Shown here one piece after another: positions 25,797 to 36,299 of a DNA stretch of 64,000 nt; position 1 is the first letter of the stretch, and each line of letters opens with the position of its first letter. The stretch is taken from NCBI RefSeq assembly GCF_016924645.1, contig NZ_JAFFJV010000008.1:1-64000 (forward strand). The letters are read 5' to 3'. The DNA comes from Rufibacter psychrotolerans. GTDB lineage: Bacteria > Bacteroidota > Bacteroidia > Cytophagales > Hymenobacteraceae. Both the position numbers and the translations under genes were made by a program. The notes under the pieces are model-generated. The model did not search any database. It was not told the DNA's origin and saw only the letters and a list, made by a program, of their open reading frames with translations.

Positions 25797-28501
25797 GCCG
25801 GTTCTTGTTTAAGGATGATGGCCCAGGCGGGTACTTCAGCAAAAGGAACATCGGGGAGACCTCTGGGTAAACCCGCGGTGCCAAGGGGTAGCTCAGGAAA
25901 CAGTTTTACCGGCAACCGGAACGTCTGGTGGTTCAACGTGAAACTGAGGATCTCCCCGGCTTCCAGCCCATACATCTGTGCGTCTTGCGGGCTCAGGGCC
26001 ACGTAGGGTTTCGGGGCTCTTTCTGCAATTCCGGGCGAAAAACAGCTCAGTTCCTCAGAGCCAAAAATGTGGGGCAGCGGCAGCACGAGTAAGTGGTCTT
26101 TCAGGGGCTGGAAGTCCTCGGGTGCTTCGTGGTAATAGCGATGGGTGCCGTTCTGCCCGGGTTCTATAAGCCGCACCCCCGGATCACCGTATCGCAGATG
26201 CCCACCCACTTCGTCCTGGTACTTGTTCACCGACTGCATGGAGTTCCAGCCCGGTGCCCAGAAGAAAGGCGTGATAGGCGAAGGCGGTTGCCCCCGGTAC
26301 CCTTCCATGGTGTAGGAAAGCGGCGCATCGGGGTCTTCGGGTGGTTTAGGCTCGCTTACACTGTGGTGGGCGAACATGGCAGTGCGGCCGCTGAACCGAT
26401 GCGTTTCCCTAGGCACTTTCTGACCCGCAATCCGGAAGCCGGCGGGTGGCGCAATAGCCTCCAGACTCCTGAACCTGGGTTCGATTTCTATAAGCGCGTG
26501 GGTTACATCGTCCAGGTTCTCCCACTGGTTCATCAGGGGCACGTGCAAAGCTTGTCCAATTTGGGAGAGCCAGCGCCAGCTTTCCTGGATGTCCTCTGCG
26601 GTGGGATAGACCTGGTAAAAGCGCTGGGCCCGACCCTCGTTGTTCACCAGGGTGCCGTCTGCCTCAGAGAAGGCGCCGGCCGGCAGCACGATGTGGGCTT
26701 TCTCAGAGGTGGCGTGGTGCAGGTGGTCCAGCACGATGACCTGTTTGGCTTTGCCCAGGAACCGGTCTACCTCTGCTTTATCGGCGCAGCGGTGCAGGTT
26801 GTTCTCCAGGATGATGACCGCATCGGCGTAGTTGTTGTGGATGGCCGCAAAAGCAGAATCCAGCCGGTGACCTCCCAGCATTGCCAGGCCCATGCTGTTG
26901 CATTCAGGAACGGTGAGCACGATGCCGGTTTCTGGATTTTGGGCGTGCAGGGCTGCGGTGAGGTTAGCGGTGGCTTCCAGCACGGCTTCGCTGCCGCTGG
27001 AACAACCCGAGATGATCAAAGGTCTTTTTGCGTGGACCAGTGCCTGCGCGATCTGCTCCGCCAGGGCCTGTTCTTCCTCTGGGAGATGCGGCACCTCCGG
27101 CGACTCGGCGCTGATCAGGTTGGCTACGGCAAAACCCAGGCGGGAGATAGTATCTGGTGAGGCGTGAACCGCAGCGGTGGCGATCTCATCCAGTTTGGTG
27201 GCGGTGAGCGTGGCCATGAATAGCGGGCCGTGCTGGTCCTGCACCAGTTCCCGGGCGGCGGCATCCTGCCAGTAGGGGATACTGGCCTGCATCACCGTTT
27301 CCATGGGCTGTAGCCTTACCGACTGCCGTACGGCCAAACCCAGCCGGGGAGCGGTGTTGATCAGGTCCTCGCCCAGGATGAACACCGCATCGGCTTTCTC
27401 TACTTCCCGCATACTAAAGGTGCGCGCCGGCGAAGACTGCAGAATCTTCAGACTCATGTTCACCAGGTCATAGTCCGTATCGGAGACGCCGCTGTGGAAG
27501 TTGTCTTCGCCCACCAGCGCCTTCAATGCAAAGTTAGACTCCAGTGAAGCGCGCGGCGAGCCGATGCCGATGAGGCGGGCGTTCTTGAGTTGCGCGGTTA
27601 CTTCCTGCAAAGCCTCCTGGCGGGAAACCGCTTCGGGCAGTTTACTCCGCACCAAGGCTTTTTTCACCCGGGCCGGACTATTCACAAACTCGTACCCAAA
27701 ACGGCCCCGGTCACAGAGAAAATAGCCGTTCACCTCGCCGTTGTAGCGGTTCACGATCTGGCGTAAAGAGCCGTAGCGTTCGCCGGCGGTGATGTTGCAA
27801 CCCAAACTGCAGTGGTGGCAGATGGAAGGAGCCATGGTCAGGTCCCATTTGCGGGTATAGTGCTGCTTCAGGGTTTTATCGGTGAAGACGCCGGTGGGGC
27901 AAACCTCAGCCAGGTTGCCGCTAAACTCGCTCTCCAGCACGCCATCTTCGGCCCGCCCGAAATACACGTGGTTGTGCGCCCCGAACACGTCCAGGTCTTT
28001 GCCGCCGGCATAGTCTTTATAGTAGCGCACGCAGCGGTAACACTGGATGCAGCGGTTCATCTCGTGGTTGAGGAACGGGCCCAGGTATTGGTTTTGGTAG
28101 GTGCGTTTCTTGAACTGGAAGCGGCGGTAGGCGTGGCCCGTCATCACGGTCATGTCCTGCAGGTGGCAGGACCCGCCCTCGTCGCAGACGGCGCAGTCGT
28201 GGGGGTGGTTCGTCATGAGCCACTCAATCACGTGCTTGCGGAACTCTTTGGCCTCAGGCTCTTCAATGGACAGGCGCATCTGGTCGCGCACCGGTTCCAT
28301 GCAGGACATGATCAATCGGCCTTTGGTATCTGTTTCGTCTTTGAAGACTTTCACGGCGCACTGGCGGCAAGCCCCCACCGATCCCATGGCCGGGTGCCAG
28401 CAGAAATAGGGCAGGTCTTTGCCTAAGCTCAGGCAGGCCTCCAGCAGGTTTTTGCCGGCCTTTACCTCGTAGGGCACGTTGTCTATGTAGATGGTGGGCA
28501 T
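25766..28501 (-). CDS. nuoG: NADH-quinone oxidoreductase subunit G
   Basis: This 911-residue peripheral subunit carries several Fe-S clusters between NuoF and NuoI. It starts with a 2Fe-2S ferredoxin domain ([15 protein letters not shown]), then [16 protein letters not shown], then [11 protein letters not shown]. The extra N7 motif CHHCSLGC..C is also present. A molybdopterin-oxidoreductase-like domain without visible cofactor residues follows. I chose the ATG at 28501, 1 bp from the nuoF stop. An ATG 42 bp upstream would overlap nuoF. Confidence 0.95.
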   Translation of the reverse strand: MPTIYIDNVPYEVKAGKNLLEACLSLGKDLPYFCWHPAMGSVGACRQCAVKVFKDETDTKGRLIMSCMEPVRDQMRLSIEEPEAKEFRKHVIEWLMTNHPHDCAVCDEGGSCHLQDMTVMTGHAYRRFQFKKRTYQNQYLGPFLNHEMNRCIQCYRCVRYYKDYAGGKDLDVFGAHNHVYFGRAEDGVLESEFSGNLAEVCPTGVFTDKTLKQHYTRKWDLTMAPSICHHCSLGCNITAGERYGSLRQIVNRYNGEVNGYFLCDRGRFGYEFVNSPARVKKALVRSKLPEAVSRQEALQEVTAQLKNARLIGIGSPRASLESNFALKALVGEDNFHSGVSDTDYDLVNMSLKILQSSPARTFSMREVEKADAVFILGEDLINTAPRLGLAVRQSVRLQPMETVMQASIPYWQDAAARELVQDQHGPLFMATLTATKLDEIATAAVHASPDTISRLGFAVANLISAESPEVPHLPEEEQALAEQIAQALVHAKRPLIISGCSSGSEAVLEATANLTAALHAQNPETGIVLTVPECNSMGLAMLGGHRLDSAFAAIHNNYADAVIILENNLHRCADKAEVDRFLGKAKQVIVLDHLHHATSEKAHIVLPAGAFSEADGTLVNNEGRAQRFYQVYPTAEDIQESWRWLSQIGQALHVPLMNQWENLDDVTHALIEIEPRFRSLEAIAPPAGFRIAGQKVPRETHRFSGRTAMFAHHSVSEPKPPEDPDAPLSYTMEGYRGQPPSPITPFFWAPGWNSMQSVNKYQDEVGGHLRYGDPGVRLIEPGQNGTHRYYHEAPEDFQPLKDHLLVLPLPHIFGSEELSCFSPGIAERAPKPYVALSPQDAQMYGLEAGEILSFTLNHQTFRLPVKLFPELPLGTAGLPRGLPDVPFAEVPAWAIILKQEPAWKNQPHTIS

Positions 28502-28502
28502 G

Positions 28503-29777
28503 CTACTTCCAGGGACATTGGTGATCGTGGATGTGGCGTTCAAAATCCTCCCGGAAGTATTTCAGGGCGCTCTGCAGGGGTTCCATGGCTCCGGGGGCAA
28601 GGGCGCAGAAGGTGTTGCCCGGACCAAGGTATTTGGTATGGAAATCCAGGATGTTCATATCCTCGGGCCGACCCTCGCCGCGGTCAATGGAGAGCAGGAC
28701 TTTCTCTACCCAGGGCAGGCCCTCGCGGCAGGGCGTGCAGAAACCGCAGGACTCCTGCGCGAAGAAATGCTGGAGGTTGTGCACGAAGCCCACGGGGCAG
28801 GTCTGGTCATCCAAAATGATCATGGTGCCGGTGCCCATGCGGCTGCCCGCCGCCGCGATGGACGTGTAATCCATAGGCGTATCCAGGTGCTGCTCTACCA
28901 GGAAATCGGTGGAGGCGCCGCCGGGCAGGGCCCCCTTGAACTTGTAGCCGTCCAGCATGCCGCCGGCGTATTCTTCCACCAGTTCCCGGATGGTCACGCC
29001 CATGGGCAATTCCCAGGCGCCGGGCCGTTTCACCTTGCCGCTCACGCCGTAGATCTTGGTGCCGGCATCCTGGGTGCGGCTCAGGCCTTTGAACCATTCC
29101 GGGCCATTATTCACGATATGGGGCAAGCAGCAAAGCGTTTCCACGTTGTTCACGATGGTGGGTTTGCCGTACAGCCCGCTCACCTGCGGAAAAGGTGGTT
29201 TGGCCCGCGGCATAGCGCGTTTGCCTTCCAGGGCGTTGAGCAGCGCGGTTTCCTCGCCGCACATGTAGCGGCCCACGCCGGTGTGCAGGTGCATCTCCAA
29301 ACTGAAACCCGAACCCAAAATGTTCTGCCCCAGGTAACCGGCGGCATAAGCTTCCTGAATGGCCCTGACAATCCCCTGGGCAGCTTTTTTGTAGGCCCAG
29401 CGCAGGAACACGTAGGAAATATCCGCCCCAATGGCATAGGAGGCCACAATCATGCCCTCAATGAGTTGGTGCGGATTTCCTTCCAGCAACATGCGGTCTT
29501 TGAAGGTGCCGGGCTCCATTTCATCGGCGTTCGCCACCAGGTATTTTGGCCGGGGCACGTCCGGACCCATGGGCACGAAACTCCACTTGAGCCCGGTGTT
29601 GAACCCAGCCCCGCCTCGGCCGCGCAGGTTAGAGTCTTTCACCAGCGCTACCACTGCCTCGGGCGAGAGTTCCTGCAGGGCTTTCCGCACCGCCTGGTAG
29701 CCGCCCACCCGTTCATACTCCTGCAGGCTGAGGGGCTCTCTATCGGGGCGGATGTGTTTGGTCAAGGGTCTTTCCAT
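28503..29777 (-). CDS. nuoF: NADH-quinone oxidoreductase subunit F
   Basis: This 424-residue subunit binds NADH and FMN and holds cluster N3. The glycine-rich GRGGAGFNTGLKW binds nucleotide and flavin, YICGEE-type sequence appears as YMCGEETALLNALEG, and N3 ligands are ESCGFCTPCREG plus a distal Cys in NTFCALAPGA. Length is normal. It lies 18 bp after nuoE. Confidence 0.97.
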   Translation of the reverse strand: MERPLTKHIRPDREPLSLQEYERVGGYQAVRKALQELSPEAVVALVKDSNLRGRGGAGFNTGLKWSFVPMGPDVPRPKYLVANADEMEPGTFKDRMLLEGNPHQLIEGMIVASYAIGADISYVFLRWAYKKAAQGIVRAIQEAYAAGYLGQNILGSGFSLEMHLHTGVGRYMCGEETALLNALEGKRAMPRAKPPFPQVSGLYGKPTIVNNVETLCCLPHIVNNGPEWFKGLSRTQDAGTKIYGVSGKVKRPGAWELPMGVTIRELVEEYAGGMLDGYKFKGALPGGASTDFLVEQHLDTPMDYTSIAAAGSRMGTGTMIILDDQTCPVGFVHNLQHFFAQESCGFCTPCREGLPWVEKVLLSIDRGEGRPEDMNILDFHTKYLGPGNTFCALAPGAMEPLQSALKYFREDFERHIHDHQCPWK

Positions 29778-29795
29778 GGATTTTGCCGGGGCGGT

Positions 29796-30287
29796 TTATC
29801 TGTGGTGGTGCAGGATTCCGTCTAACTCTTCAATGGTCACATTCTGGTACAGATGGTCGTCAATCATGAGGGCAGGGGCGCGGTCGCAGGTGCCCAGGCA
29901 GACGTTGGGCAGGAGCGTGAAGCGGCCATCGGGGGTGGTCTCGCCATACTTAATCTGCAGTTTCTGCATCAGGTGGTCCCTGATCTGCTCGTAACCCATG
30001 ACCCAGCAACTGATGCTGTCGCAGAGCAGGATCACGTGGCGGCCCACCGGCTGCCGGAAGATGAGGTTGTAGAACGTGGCCACGCTGTCCAGCTCCTCCG
30101 CCGACATGCCCAGCATGGTGGCCGTATCCTTCAAGCTTTCATCCGAGACCCAGCCGCGATGCTGTTGCACCACTTTCAGGGCTTCAATGCAGGCCGCCTT
30201 CTTCTGCGGCACCAGGCTAATCTCATGTTCAATCTGCGCGATTTCCTCCGTGGTCAGCATCTGTTCTTCGGTTTTGTTGTTGTTCAT
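29796..30287 (-). CDS. nuoE: NADH-quinone oxidoreductase subunit E
   Basis: This 163-residue thioredoxin-fold subunit holds the 2Fe-2S cluster N1a next to NuoF. Ligands are CDSISC and CLGTC, with the helical region HRGWVSDESLKDTATMLGM before them. The frame is open to a GTG at 30329, but the ATG at 30287 is preferred. The 250-bp gap to nuoCD is unusually long for this operon and holds two 36-nt palindromes. Confidence 0.94.
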   Translation of the reverse strand: MNNNKTEEQMLTTEEIAQIEHEISLVPQKKAACIEALKVVQQHRGWVSDESLKDTATMLGMSAEELDSVATFYNLIFRQPVGRHVILLCDSISCWVMGYEQIRDHLMQKLQIKYGETTPDGRFTLLPNVCLGTCDRAPALMIDDHLYQNVTIEELDGILHHHR

Positions 30288-30341
30288 TTCACTGCCCAAG
30301 CAGCAGCGCTTCAGTTGTTCTCCACTCACCTGACGTTCCCT

Positions 30342-30377
30342 GTTTAAGGCCTGTTTTCCAGAAACCAGCCTAAAAAC
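30342..30377. repeat. 36-nt palindromic element, copy 14
   Basis: CTGTTTAAGGC and GCCTAAAAACAG with hinge TTTTCCAGAAA; outer bases GTTCC/GAGAAC extend the stem. It lies inside the nuo operon. Confidence 0.75.
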
Positions 30378-30445
30378 AGAGAACTCAGGCGGACATTCAC
30401 TGTATTTTGCAGCCCCTCGGCTTTCCGCGGTTTTCCTGCCGGGTT

Positions 30446-30481
30446 GTTTTAGGGCTGTTTTCCTGAAATCAGCCGCAAAAC
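30446..30481. repeat. 36-nt palindromic element, copy 15
   Basis: GTTTTAGGGCTG and CAGCCGCAAAAC, hinge TTTTCCTGAAA; 10 of 12 arm bases pair. It lies inside the nuo operon, 68 bp after copy 14. Confidence 0.8.
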
Positions 30482-30522
30482 CAAAGTCACTCAGTAGCGC
30501 TTAAACCGAAGGGCTTCTTTTA

Positions 30523-30560
30523 TTCACTCAACCACTCATTCTCTTAATCACTCAATCAAG
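30523..30560 (-). repeat. TGA-rich degenerate repeat after nuoCD stop
   Basis: On the coding strand it reads TTGATTGAGTGATTAAGAG and continues in the same style. The part 30537-30554 matches 7711-7728 with one mismatch. Confidence 0.5.
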
Positions 30561-32312
30561 CTACCGGTCAATATCCGCCAGCACGTAGTCCATGGCGCCG
30601 AGGATGGAGAGCAGGTCGGCCACGGTGTAGCCGCGCGTGATGTAGGGCAGCATCTGCATGTGGGGGAAGGAGGGAGTGCGGATGCGGACGCGGTACGCCG
30701 AGGTGTTGCCGTCTGAGGTGAGGTAATAGCTGTTGGCGCCTTTGGTGGCCTCGATGCAGCTCATGGCCTCGCCCGCCGGGATCACCGGTCCCCAGCTCAC
30801 GTTCAGGAAGTGCGTGATGAGCGTCTCGATGTCCTGCATAGTGTGTTTCTTGATGGGCGGCGTGGTGAGCGGGTGATCGGCCTTGAACGGACCGGCGGGC
30901 ATGTTCTTGAGGCACTGCTCAATGATGCGTAGGCTTTGCCGCATCTCGGCTACGCGCACCAGCGCCCGATCATAGCAGTCGCCGTTCTGGCCGGTGGGCA
31001 CCTCAAAATCAAACGTTTCGTAGCCCGAGTAAGGCCGCGTTTTCCGGAAGTCCCAGTTCATGCCGCAGGCCCGCAGGTTGGCCCCGGTCACACCCCATTC
31101 AATGGCTTCCTCGGCGGTGAAGATGCCTATTCCCACCGTGCGCGCTTTGAACAGGCTGTTCTTGAGCACCATGCTGTCGTACTCTTTGAGCCTTTTGGGA
31201 AAATAGTCCAGAAAACCCTGCACCAGCGTTTCCCAGCCCTTAGGCAAATCCTGCGACACGCCGCCTATGCGGAACCAGTTGGGGTGCATGCGCCCGCCGC
31301 AGATGGCCTCCACCACCTCAAATACTTTCTCGCGGTCAGAGAACATGTAGAACACCGGCGAAAGCTGGCCCAGATCCTGCGCGAAGGTGCCGTACCACAC
31401 CAGGTGGCTCGCAATCCGGAAGAACTCGCACATCATCACCCTGATCACTTTCACCCGCTCCGGCACCTCAATGCCCGCCAGTTTCTCCACCGCCAGCAGG
31501 TACGCCAGGTTGTTCATGACGCCGCCCAGGTAATCCACCCGATCAGTATAAGGGATATAAGTGTGCCACGACTGCCGCTCGCCCATCTTCTCGGCCCCGC
31601 GGTGGTGGAACCCGATTTCGGGCACGGCATCCACAATGTCTTCGCCGTCTAATTGTAGAATGATGCGTAAAACGCCGTGGGTGCCCGGGTGCTGCGGCCC
31701 GATGTTGAGAAACATGAAATCACTGTCCTCGCTCTGGCGCGCCATGCCCCATTCCTCGGGCTTGAACTTCAGGGCCTCCTGTTCGCGATCCTGCTTTTCG
31801 TCCCACAACCGGAAAGGTCCCATCTCGGTGGCCCGCGCCGGGTGCTCCTTGCGCAGCGGGTGCCCTTCCCAGGTGCGCGGCATGAGAATGCGTGACAAGT
31901 GCGGATGGCCCTCGAACTTGATCCCGAACAGGTCATAGATTTCCCGCTCGTACCAATTGGCGTTGGCCCACAGTCCGGTTATGCTGGGCAGCGAAGGATA
32001 CTCCCCAAACAAGCCTATTTTCAGCCTGATGAATTGGTTCCGGGCGTAGGAGAACAGATGGTAGACAATGGTGAAATCGGTGTGGGGAACGTGGTTTGTG
32101 GCGCGGTTGCGGGTGCGTTCGTCCAGGGCGCAGAGGTCATAGAGGAAAGGGAAGGGCTGCGGGATTTCTCTCTTGAGGTACCGCAGGATCTCTTTGGCTT
32201 GGGCTACAGGCATCCAGAGGGTGAGGATCTCATCCTTGGTGGTCTGTACGGTGAAGGTGCCCTCACCGAAACGGGATTGCAGTTGCGCCAGAAGGTTGCC
32301 GTTGCTATCCAT
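30561..32312 (-). CDS. nuoCD: Fused NADH-quinone oxidoreductase subunits C and D
   Basis: This 583-residue protein joins NuoC (about residues 1-170, with [22 protein letters not shown]) to NuoD (from about 190, [20 protein letters not shown]). Together they form the 30/49-kDa core that binds quinone with NuoB. The NuoD quinone-site His-Pro-Gly-Thr-His is intact. The fused form is common in several phyla. I chose the ATG at 32312 over an upstream TTG at 32345. It is followed by the long spacer to nuoE. Confidence 0.96.
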   Translation of the reverse strand: MDSNGNLLAQLQSRFGEGTFTVQTTKDEILTLWMPVAQAKEILRYLKREIPQPFPFLYDLCALDERTRNRATNHVPHTDFTIVYHLFSYARNQFIRLKIGLFGEYPSLPSITGLWANANWYEREIYDLFGIKFEGHPHLSRILMPRTWEGHPLRKEHPARATEMGPFRLWDEKQDREQEALKFKPEEWGMARQSEDSDFMFLNIGPQHPGTHGVLRIILQLDGEDIVDAVPEIGFHHRGAEKMGERQSWHTYIPYTDRVDYLGGVMNNLAYLLAVEKLAGIEVPERVKVIRVMMCEFFRIASHLVWYGTFAQDLGQLSPVFYMFSDREKVFEVVEAICGGRMHPNWFRIGGVSQDLPKGWETLVQGFLDYFPKRLKEYDSMVLKNSLFKARTVGIGIFTAEEAIEWGVTGANLRACGMNWDFRKTRPYSGYETFDFEVPTGQNGDCYDRALVRVAEMRQSLRIIEQCLKNMPAGPFKADHPLTTPPIKKHTMQDIETLITHFLNVSWGPVIPAGEAMSCIEATKGANSYYLTSDGNTSAYRVRIRTPSFPHMQMLPYITRGYTVADLLSILGAMDYVLADIDR

Positions 32313-32430
32313 TGTACAGGAGTTTTGTTGCCCATTCTGGGGCAAAGCGTTTTCCTTTTGTACCTAGTCCATCCCTCTACACTGACGGGGTTCCACTAGC
32401 TTTTGGGGCTATCCTGATGTATAATTTGGT

Positions 32431-33069
32431 TTATATTTCGTCTGGTGACCTGAACTCGGTCATTTGGCGACGGTGCTCTACTTTGCGTGCCTTCACTTCG
32501 GTTTTATCTGGCCGGATGATGCCCTGCTCGCCCACTGTCCAGCTCAAAGGCCGTTTCTCTTTCCCCACCGATTCTGACAGCAGCACCAGTCCTTCCATGA
32601 ACGCATCGGGGCGGGGAGGGCAGCCGGGCACGTACAGGTCCACGGGCAGGAATTTGTCCACCCCTTGCACCACACTATAGATGTCGTACATGCCGCCGGA
32701 GTTGGCGCAGGAGCCCATGGATATGACCCAGCGGGGTTCCATCATCTGCTCGTACAGGCGTTGGATGATGGGCGCCATTTTGATGAAGACCGTGCCGGCT
32801 ATGATCATGACATCGGCTTCCCGGGGTGTGCCCCGGATTACCTCGGCCCCGAAACGGGCCAGGTCGTACTTGGGCGTCATGCTGGTGGCCATCTCCACAA
32901 AACAGCAGGACAACCCAAAGTGGAACGGCCACATGGAGTTCTTTCGGCCCCAGGCCAGCAGGCTCTGCATGGAACTGAGCATGATGCTCTGCTGCATGGT
33001 TTCCTCGTAGGAGCCGGTGCCCTTTACCGCGCCCGTAGGTTGTTCTGGTCTACTCAGCCACCACTTCAT
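32431..33069 (-). CDS. nuoB: NADH-quinone oxidoreductase subunit B
   Basis: This 212-residue subunit carries cluster N2, the electron donor to quinone. The tandem cysteine motif is in GLSCCFVEM, with the remaining ligands in [10 protein letters not shown] and [10 protein letters not shown]. The ATG at 33069 overlaps nuoA by 20 bp; a second ATG at 32997 is possible. A C-terminal charged tail of about 40 residues is longer than in E. coli. A 118-bp gap to nuoCD shows no gene. Confidence 0.95.
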   Translation of the reverse strand: MKWWLSRPEQPTGAVKGTGSYEETMQQSIMLSSMQSLLAWGRKNSMWPFHFGLSCCFVEMATSMTPKYDLARFGAEVIRGTPREADVMIIAGTVFIKMAPIIQRLYEQMMEPRWVISMGSCANSGGMYDIYSVVQGVDKFLPVDLYVPGCPPRPDAFMEGLVLLSESVGKEKRPLSWTVGEQGIIRPDKTEVKARKVEHRRQMTEFRSPDEI

Positions 33070-33508
33070 GCCGGGTCTCCTCTTTTAGGGTGATTTTCTT
33101 ATAAGCCTGCAGAATCCTCCTGCCGTCCGGACCGAAGTCCAGGGCCCCGTTGCGCCACTCATAGATCAGCACCACCACCAGGAGCACAATAAACGCCAGC
33201 ACCCCAAAGTACCCGTACCATCCCAGTTCCTGGAACGCGATGGCCCAGGACACAATGAAAATGGTCTCCACATCAAAAATGACGAAGAGCATAGCAATGA
33301 GGTAGAATTGGGAAGAGAAGCGCAGGCGGGCCGTACCCGTGCTGACAATGCCGCCCTCGTAGGGCTCACCCGTGGCGCGTTCCTGGTGCCGGGCACCCAG
33401 AAAGTGGGAGATGAGCAGAATGCCCCCAGCTAAGCTGAGCACAATGGCGGCATAGACCAATAGGGGCCACAAAAGGGTGTTAGGTTGGGTAGATGTGATC
33501 AAATCCAT
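33050..33508 (-). CDS. nuoA: NADH-quinone oxidoreductase subunit A
   Basis: This 152-residue subunit has three membrane helices and the conserved loop EPYEGGI plus [15 protein letters not shown] with its acidic residues. It is the first gene of the operon. A GGAGG sequence sits directly before the ATG, which is unusual here because most genes in this window have no clear Shine-Dalgarno site. Confidence 0.96.
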   Translation of the reverse strand: MDLITSTQPNTLLWPLLVYAAIVLSLAGGILLISHFLGARHQERATGEPYEGGIVSTGTARLRFSSQFYLIAMLFVIFDVETIFIVSWAIAFQELGWYGYFGVLAFIVLLVVVLIYEWRNGALDFGPDGRRILQAYKKITLKEETRHEVVAE

Positions 33509-33590
33509 TCCCCTCCAGGGAATCGGTTGGATTCTGGTTTACCGCATGCAAAAAGGATAGAAAGTAGACACACTTCGGGCGTACGAGCCC

Positions 33591-34022
33591 TTAGTGACCG
33601 GTTATATAGTGTTCCAGGTTTTCTATGATGAACTTCTGCTCATCAATGATGTACTTCACAAGGTCTCCAATGGAGATAAGGCCTACGAGCTGGCCATTTT
33701 CCAGAACGGGCAGGTGCCGGATGAAGCTTTGGGTCATCAGCTTCATGCAGTCCTCAATGGGGGTGTCAGGGGTTACGGTGACAGGGTGCTCACTCATGAC
33801 TTCCCGCACCAGCGTTTCCTTGGAGGCTTTCCCCTTCAGGATCACTTTGCGGGCGTAGTCCCTTTCCGTAAAGATTCCGGTAAATTTTCCTTTGTCCAAG
33901 ATCAGGAGAGCCCCCAGGTTCTTTTCGCACATTAGCTCAAGGGCCTGGTACACGGTGTCATCGGGTTCTATGGAATAGATAGCGTACCCTTTGGTTGCCA
34001 ACAGATTTCTAACCTTACCCAT
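33591..34022 (-). CDS. CBS-domain protein
   Basis: This 143-residue protein is a tandem pair of CBS domains (about 10-68 and 75-138), modules that bind adenosine nucleotides and sense energy state. Motifs are TVYQALELMCEKNLGALLI, GIFTERDYARKVIL and the second-domain GLISIGDLVKYII. It has a GGAGG site 10 bp before the ATG. It lies 82 bp upstream of nuoA on the same strand, so it could be the first gene of the operon or simply a neighbour. A regulatory link to respiration is speculation. Confidence 0.9.
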   Translation of the reverse strand: MGKVRNLLATKGYAIYSIEPDDTVYQALELMCEKNLGALLILDKGKFTGIFTERDYARKVILKGKASKETLVREVMSEHPVTVTPDTPIEDCMKLMTQSFIRHLPVLENGQLVGLISIGDLVKYIIDEQKFIIENLEHYITGH

Positions 34023-34582
34023 TTTGTCTCTTCCTCCATAAGAGTGTTCTACAGGGTGAGAAGGGGGACTTTTTCTACTGTTTCGGCTCTGAATTTTTAA
34101 GGTAAAGGAAATATAGTATTTTATTTAATAATACAACAATATAACTGAATAATAATAGGTGAATTTTTGAAAGTTGTTAATCACCTCACCTAAATGGAGC
34201 GGGAAATGGATTGGTGAAGCGCCTAATTGGGTTCCGGTAGGCTCTGTGCTCAGACATTTCCCGGTCGTTGCCTAACCATGCTGGACGTTTACATACTAGC
34301 GCAGCCTCTTAGGGTGGCGCAGATCAAGCCCGCACCGCCAAGGCCATCATGACATACCTCCGGCCAGAACAGGAGCAACTGCTGGTGAGCCGATGGGGAA
34401 GGGAGGATTGCGGTGAATGGGCCTGTGTTCCCGGATGAGGGGCTTGGCTATTCCTGATGCGGTGCCTGCTAGTTGGTTGTGGGGAGTAGGGCTGGTACGT
34501 CAAGCCCCGAAAACAAGAAAGCCGATCTGGCAGATCGGCTTTCTTTGAAACTAAAACTATGGAAAAACTAAAACGATAAGGC
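34023..34582. other. 560-bp intergenic region between rplS and the CBS gene
   Basis: The part at 34090-34180 is AT-rich and includes a weak -7 element on the minus strand (TATATTTC at 34115-34108) for the CBS gene. A stretch at 34313-34438 is open for 41 codons without a start codon at its beginning, possibly a decayed gene fragment. The rplS terminator lies at 34515-34545. I see no intact gene. Confidence 0.6.
34515..34545 (-). terminator. Terminator of the rpsP-rplS operon
   Basis: Nearly perfect palindrome with 15-bp arms (AAGAAAGCCGATCTG and its complement) around one base, ending in T-rich sequence on both strands. It is 38 bp past the rplS stop. Confidence 0.88.
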
Positions 34583-34936
34583 TTAGCTTCTTCTTTCTTT
34601 GATACGAGATGCTTTACCAGAAAGGCCTCTCAAGTAGAACAGACGTGCTCTTCTTACTTTACCGCGGCGGATTACCTCAATTTTCTCGATGTTTGGAGAA
34701 AGAACCGGGAAAATACGCTCGGTACCAATTTGGTTAGACACTTTTCTTACCGTGAAAGTCTCGCTAGCACCAGAGTTTCTGCGTTGCAACACCACGCCTT
34801 GGAATTGCTGGATACGCTCTTTGTTACCCTCACGGATTTTAACGTGAATATTCACGGTGTCGCCAGCAGCAAAAGCAGGGATTGAGGCACGTTTCTCAGC
34901 GTATTCCTGCTCTACTAATTTAATTAAATCGCTCAT
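34583..34936 (-). CDS. rplS: 50S ribosomal protein L19
   Basis: This 117-residue ribosomal protein lies at the 30S-50S interface. The family core [20 protein letters not shown], then [15 protein letters not shown] and [21 protein letters not shown] are all clear. The ATG at 34936 fits the family; the frame extends 10 codons further but homologues do not. A strong -7 element sits 42 bp upstream, so it may be expressed from its own promoter as well as from rpsP. Confidence 0.97.
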   Translation of the reverse strand: MSDLIKLVEQEYAEKRASIPAFAAGDTVNIHVKIREGNKERIQQFQGVVLQRRNSGASETFTVRKVSNQIGTERIFPVLSPNIEKIEVIRRGKVRRARLFYLRGLSGKASRIKERRS

Positions 34937-34977
34937 GACTATAATATAGTGTCTATTTATCTGCAAAATTCGGAGTG

Positions 34978-35008
34978 CAAATATAGACGTTATTTTTCTA
35001 ATTGTAAA
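34978..35008 (-). promoter_or_regulatory. Promoter of rplS
   Basis: The minus strand has TATATTTG (34985-34978), a full match to the Bacteroidota -7 consensus, with TTTA 19 nt upstream (35008-35005) against the -33 consensus TTTG. The trmD-rplS gap is AT-rich. Confidence 0.7.
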
Positions 35009-35018
35009 TCAACAAGTA

Positions 35019-35708
35019 CTAAATTTTTTCATCGCGCAGCAAATCGGGCCGTAGTTGCCGGGTTCGCTGCACCGCCTGCTCAAACCGCCACTCCTCCACT
35101 TTGGGGGTATTGCCGGAGAGCAGGATCTCTGGCACGGTATGTCCTTCAAAGTCAGCGGGCCTGGAGTACACGGGCGGCGCCAGTAGGTTGTCCTGGAACG
35201 AGTCTGACAGCGCGCTGCTCTCGTCATTCAACACCCCTGGAATCAACCGGATCAGCGAGTCGGCCAGCACGGCGGCGGCCAGTTCCCCGCCGGAGAGCAC
35301 GTAGTCCCCAATGCTGATCTCGTGGGTCACAAACAGATCCCGTACGCGTTGGTCCACGCCTTTGTAGTGCCCGCACAGGATGATGATGTTCTTCAGCAGA
35401 GACAAGCGGTTGGCCATGGGTTGGTTCAGCGTTTGTCCGTCTGGGGTCATGTAAATGACCGCATCATAGGTGCGTTGGGCCTGCAGTTCCCGGATGCACT
35501 TGGCAATAGGCTCAATCATCAACACCATTCCGGCTCCGCCGCCAAAGGCATAGTCATCAATCTGACCGTGCTTGTTGATGGCGTATTTGCGCAGGTCATG
35601 CAGGTGCACTTCCACCAGACCTTTGTCCTGGGCTCTTTTTAAGATAGAGTGGTCAAAAGGGCCGGTGAGCAGGTGGGGTTGGCAGGTAATGATATCAAAC
35701 CGCGTCAT
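35019..35708 (-). CDS. trmD: tRNA (guanine-37-N1)-methyltransferase
   Basis: This 229-residue SPOUT enzyme methylates G37 of tRNAs that read codons starting with C, preventing frameshifts. Motifs include [23 protein letters not shown] at the start, [22 protein letters not shown] (knot region) and [16 protein letters not shown]. It overlaps rimM by 14 bp. The order rpsP-rimM-trmD-rplS is conserved across bacteria. Confidence 0.97.
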   Translation of the reverse strand: MTRFDIITCQPHLLTGPFDHSILKRAQDKGLVEVHLHDLRKYAINKHGQIDDYAFGGGAGMVLMIEPIAKCIRELQAQRTYDAVIYMTPDGQTLNQPMANRLSLLKNIIILCGHYKGVDQRVRDLFVTHEISIGDYVLSGGELAAAVLADSLIRLIPGVLNDESSALSDSFQDNLLAPPVYSRPADFEGHTVPEILLSGNTPKVEEWRFEQAVQRTRQLRPDLLRDEKI

Positions 35709-36288
35709 CGTCTTCGTCTTCCTCGCCTTCCAGCGGTGGTTCCTCTTCCATGCGGTTAGAGGGTTGGGTGTAGACTTCCAGCAGGCCTTCGGGCAGGTTC
35801 ACGTAGAGTTTTCGCTCCGTTTTATCGGTACGCTCAATGATCTCGTCCTGTACCGGAATCAAGACTTCGTGGCCCTGGTAGTCCATGGCCAGCAAGTCCT
35901 GGTTGGGCAAGTCGTAGAAGGTCTGCACCGTACCCAGCTCGCCCAGGGCTTTGTCTACCACCGTGTACCCTACCACTTCATGGAAGTAGAACTGGTCTTC
36001 TTCCAGCTCAGGGAGTTGGTTCAGGGGTAAATACAGGCTAACGCCTTTGAGTTTCTCGGCTTCGGCCACCGTGTTCACATCTTCAAACTTGATGATGCTA
36101 CGGCCTTTGTCCTGCGGGTTGAGGTCATCAATGAAAAAAGGAACCAGCCTCCCGTTGATTAACAGGAAAACTGATTCCAATTCATCGTACTCTTCCGGAA
36201 AGTCAACGTCAAAAAACGCGACTACCTGGCCTTTGGTGCCATGCGTGCGAACAATATACCCCAGTTGGAAGCATGCGTCTAACGTCAT
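35695..36288 (-). CDS. rimM: 16S rRNA processing protein RimM
   Basis: This 197-residue assembly factor helps mature the 30S head by binding S19. The N-terminal barrel starts with [19 protein letters not shown], and the PRC-type C-terminal barrel includes [14 protein letters not shown] and [20 protein letters not shown]. It ends in a very acidic tail (EEDEDDD). It lies 11 bp after rpsP. Confidence 0.95.
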   Translation of the reverse strand: MTLDACFQLGYIVRTHGTKGQVVAFFDVDFPEEYDELESVFLLINGRLVPFFIDDLNPQDKGRSIIKFEDVNTVAEAEKLKGVSLYLPLNQLPELEEDQFYFHEVVGYTVVDKALGELGTVQTFYDLPNQDLLAMDYQGHEVLIPVQDEIIERTDKTERKLYVNLPEGLLEVYTQPSNRMEEEPPLEGEEDEDDDAV

Positions 36289-36299
36289 GGCCGGTAAGA

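Noticed and set aside
26470..26500. tRNA-like GGTTCGATTTC sequence
   Set aside because: It lies within the nuoG coding sequence and no cloverleaf can be drawn around it.
28502..28543. Upstream ATG of nuoG at 28543
   Set aside because: It would overlap nuoF by about 40 bp; the ATG at 28501 lies 1 bp after the nuoF stop and starts with the ferredoxin domain.
28491..29825. Long plus-strand reading frame opposite nuoF
   Set aside because: It is the mirror of a strongly conserved gene in a GC-rich region and has no recognisable protein features; the same applies to long frames opposite nuoG (26093-27160), lptD and the amidohydrolases.
34313..34438. Decayed gene fragment
   Set aside because: It is open for 41 codons and reads plausibly, but is too short and without a match I recognise; kept only as a remark on the intergenic region.
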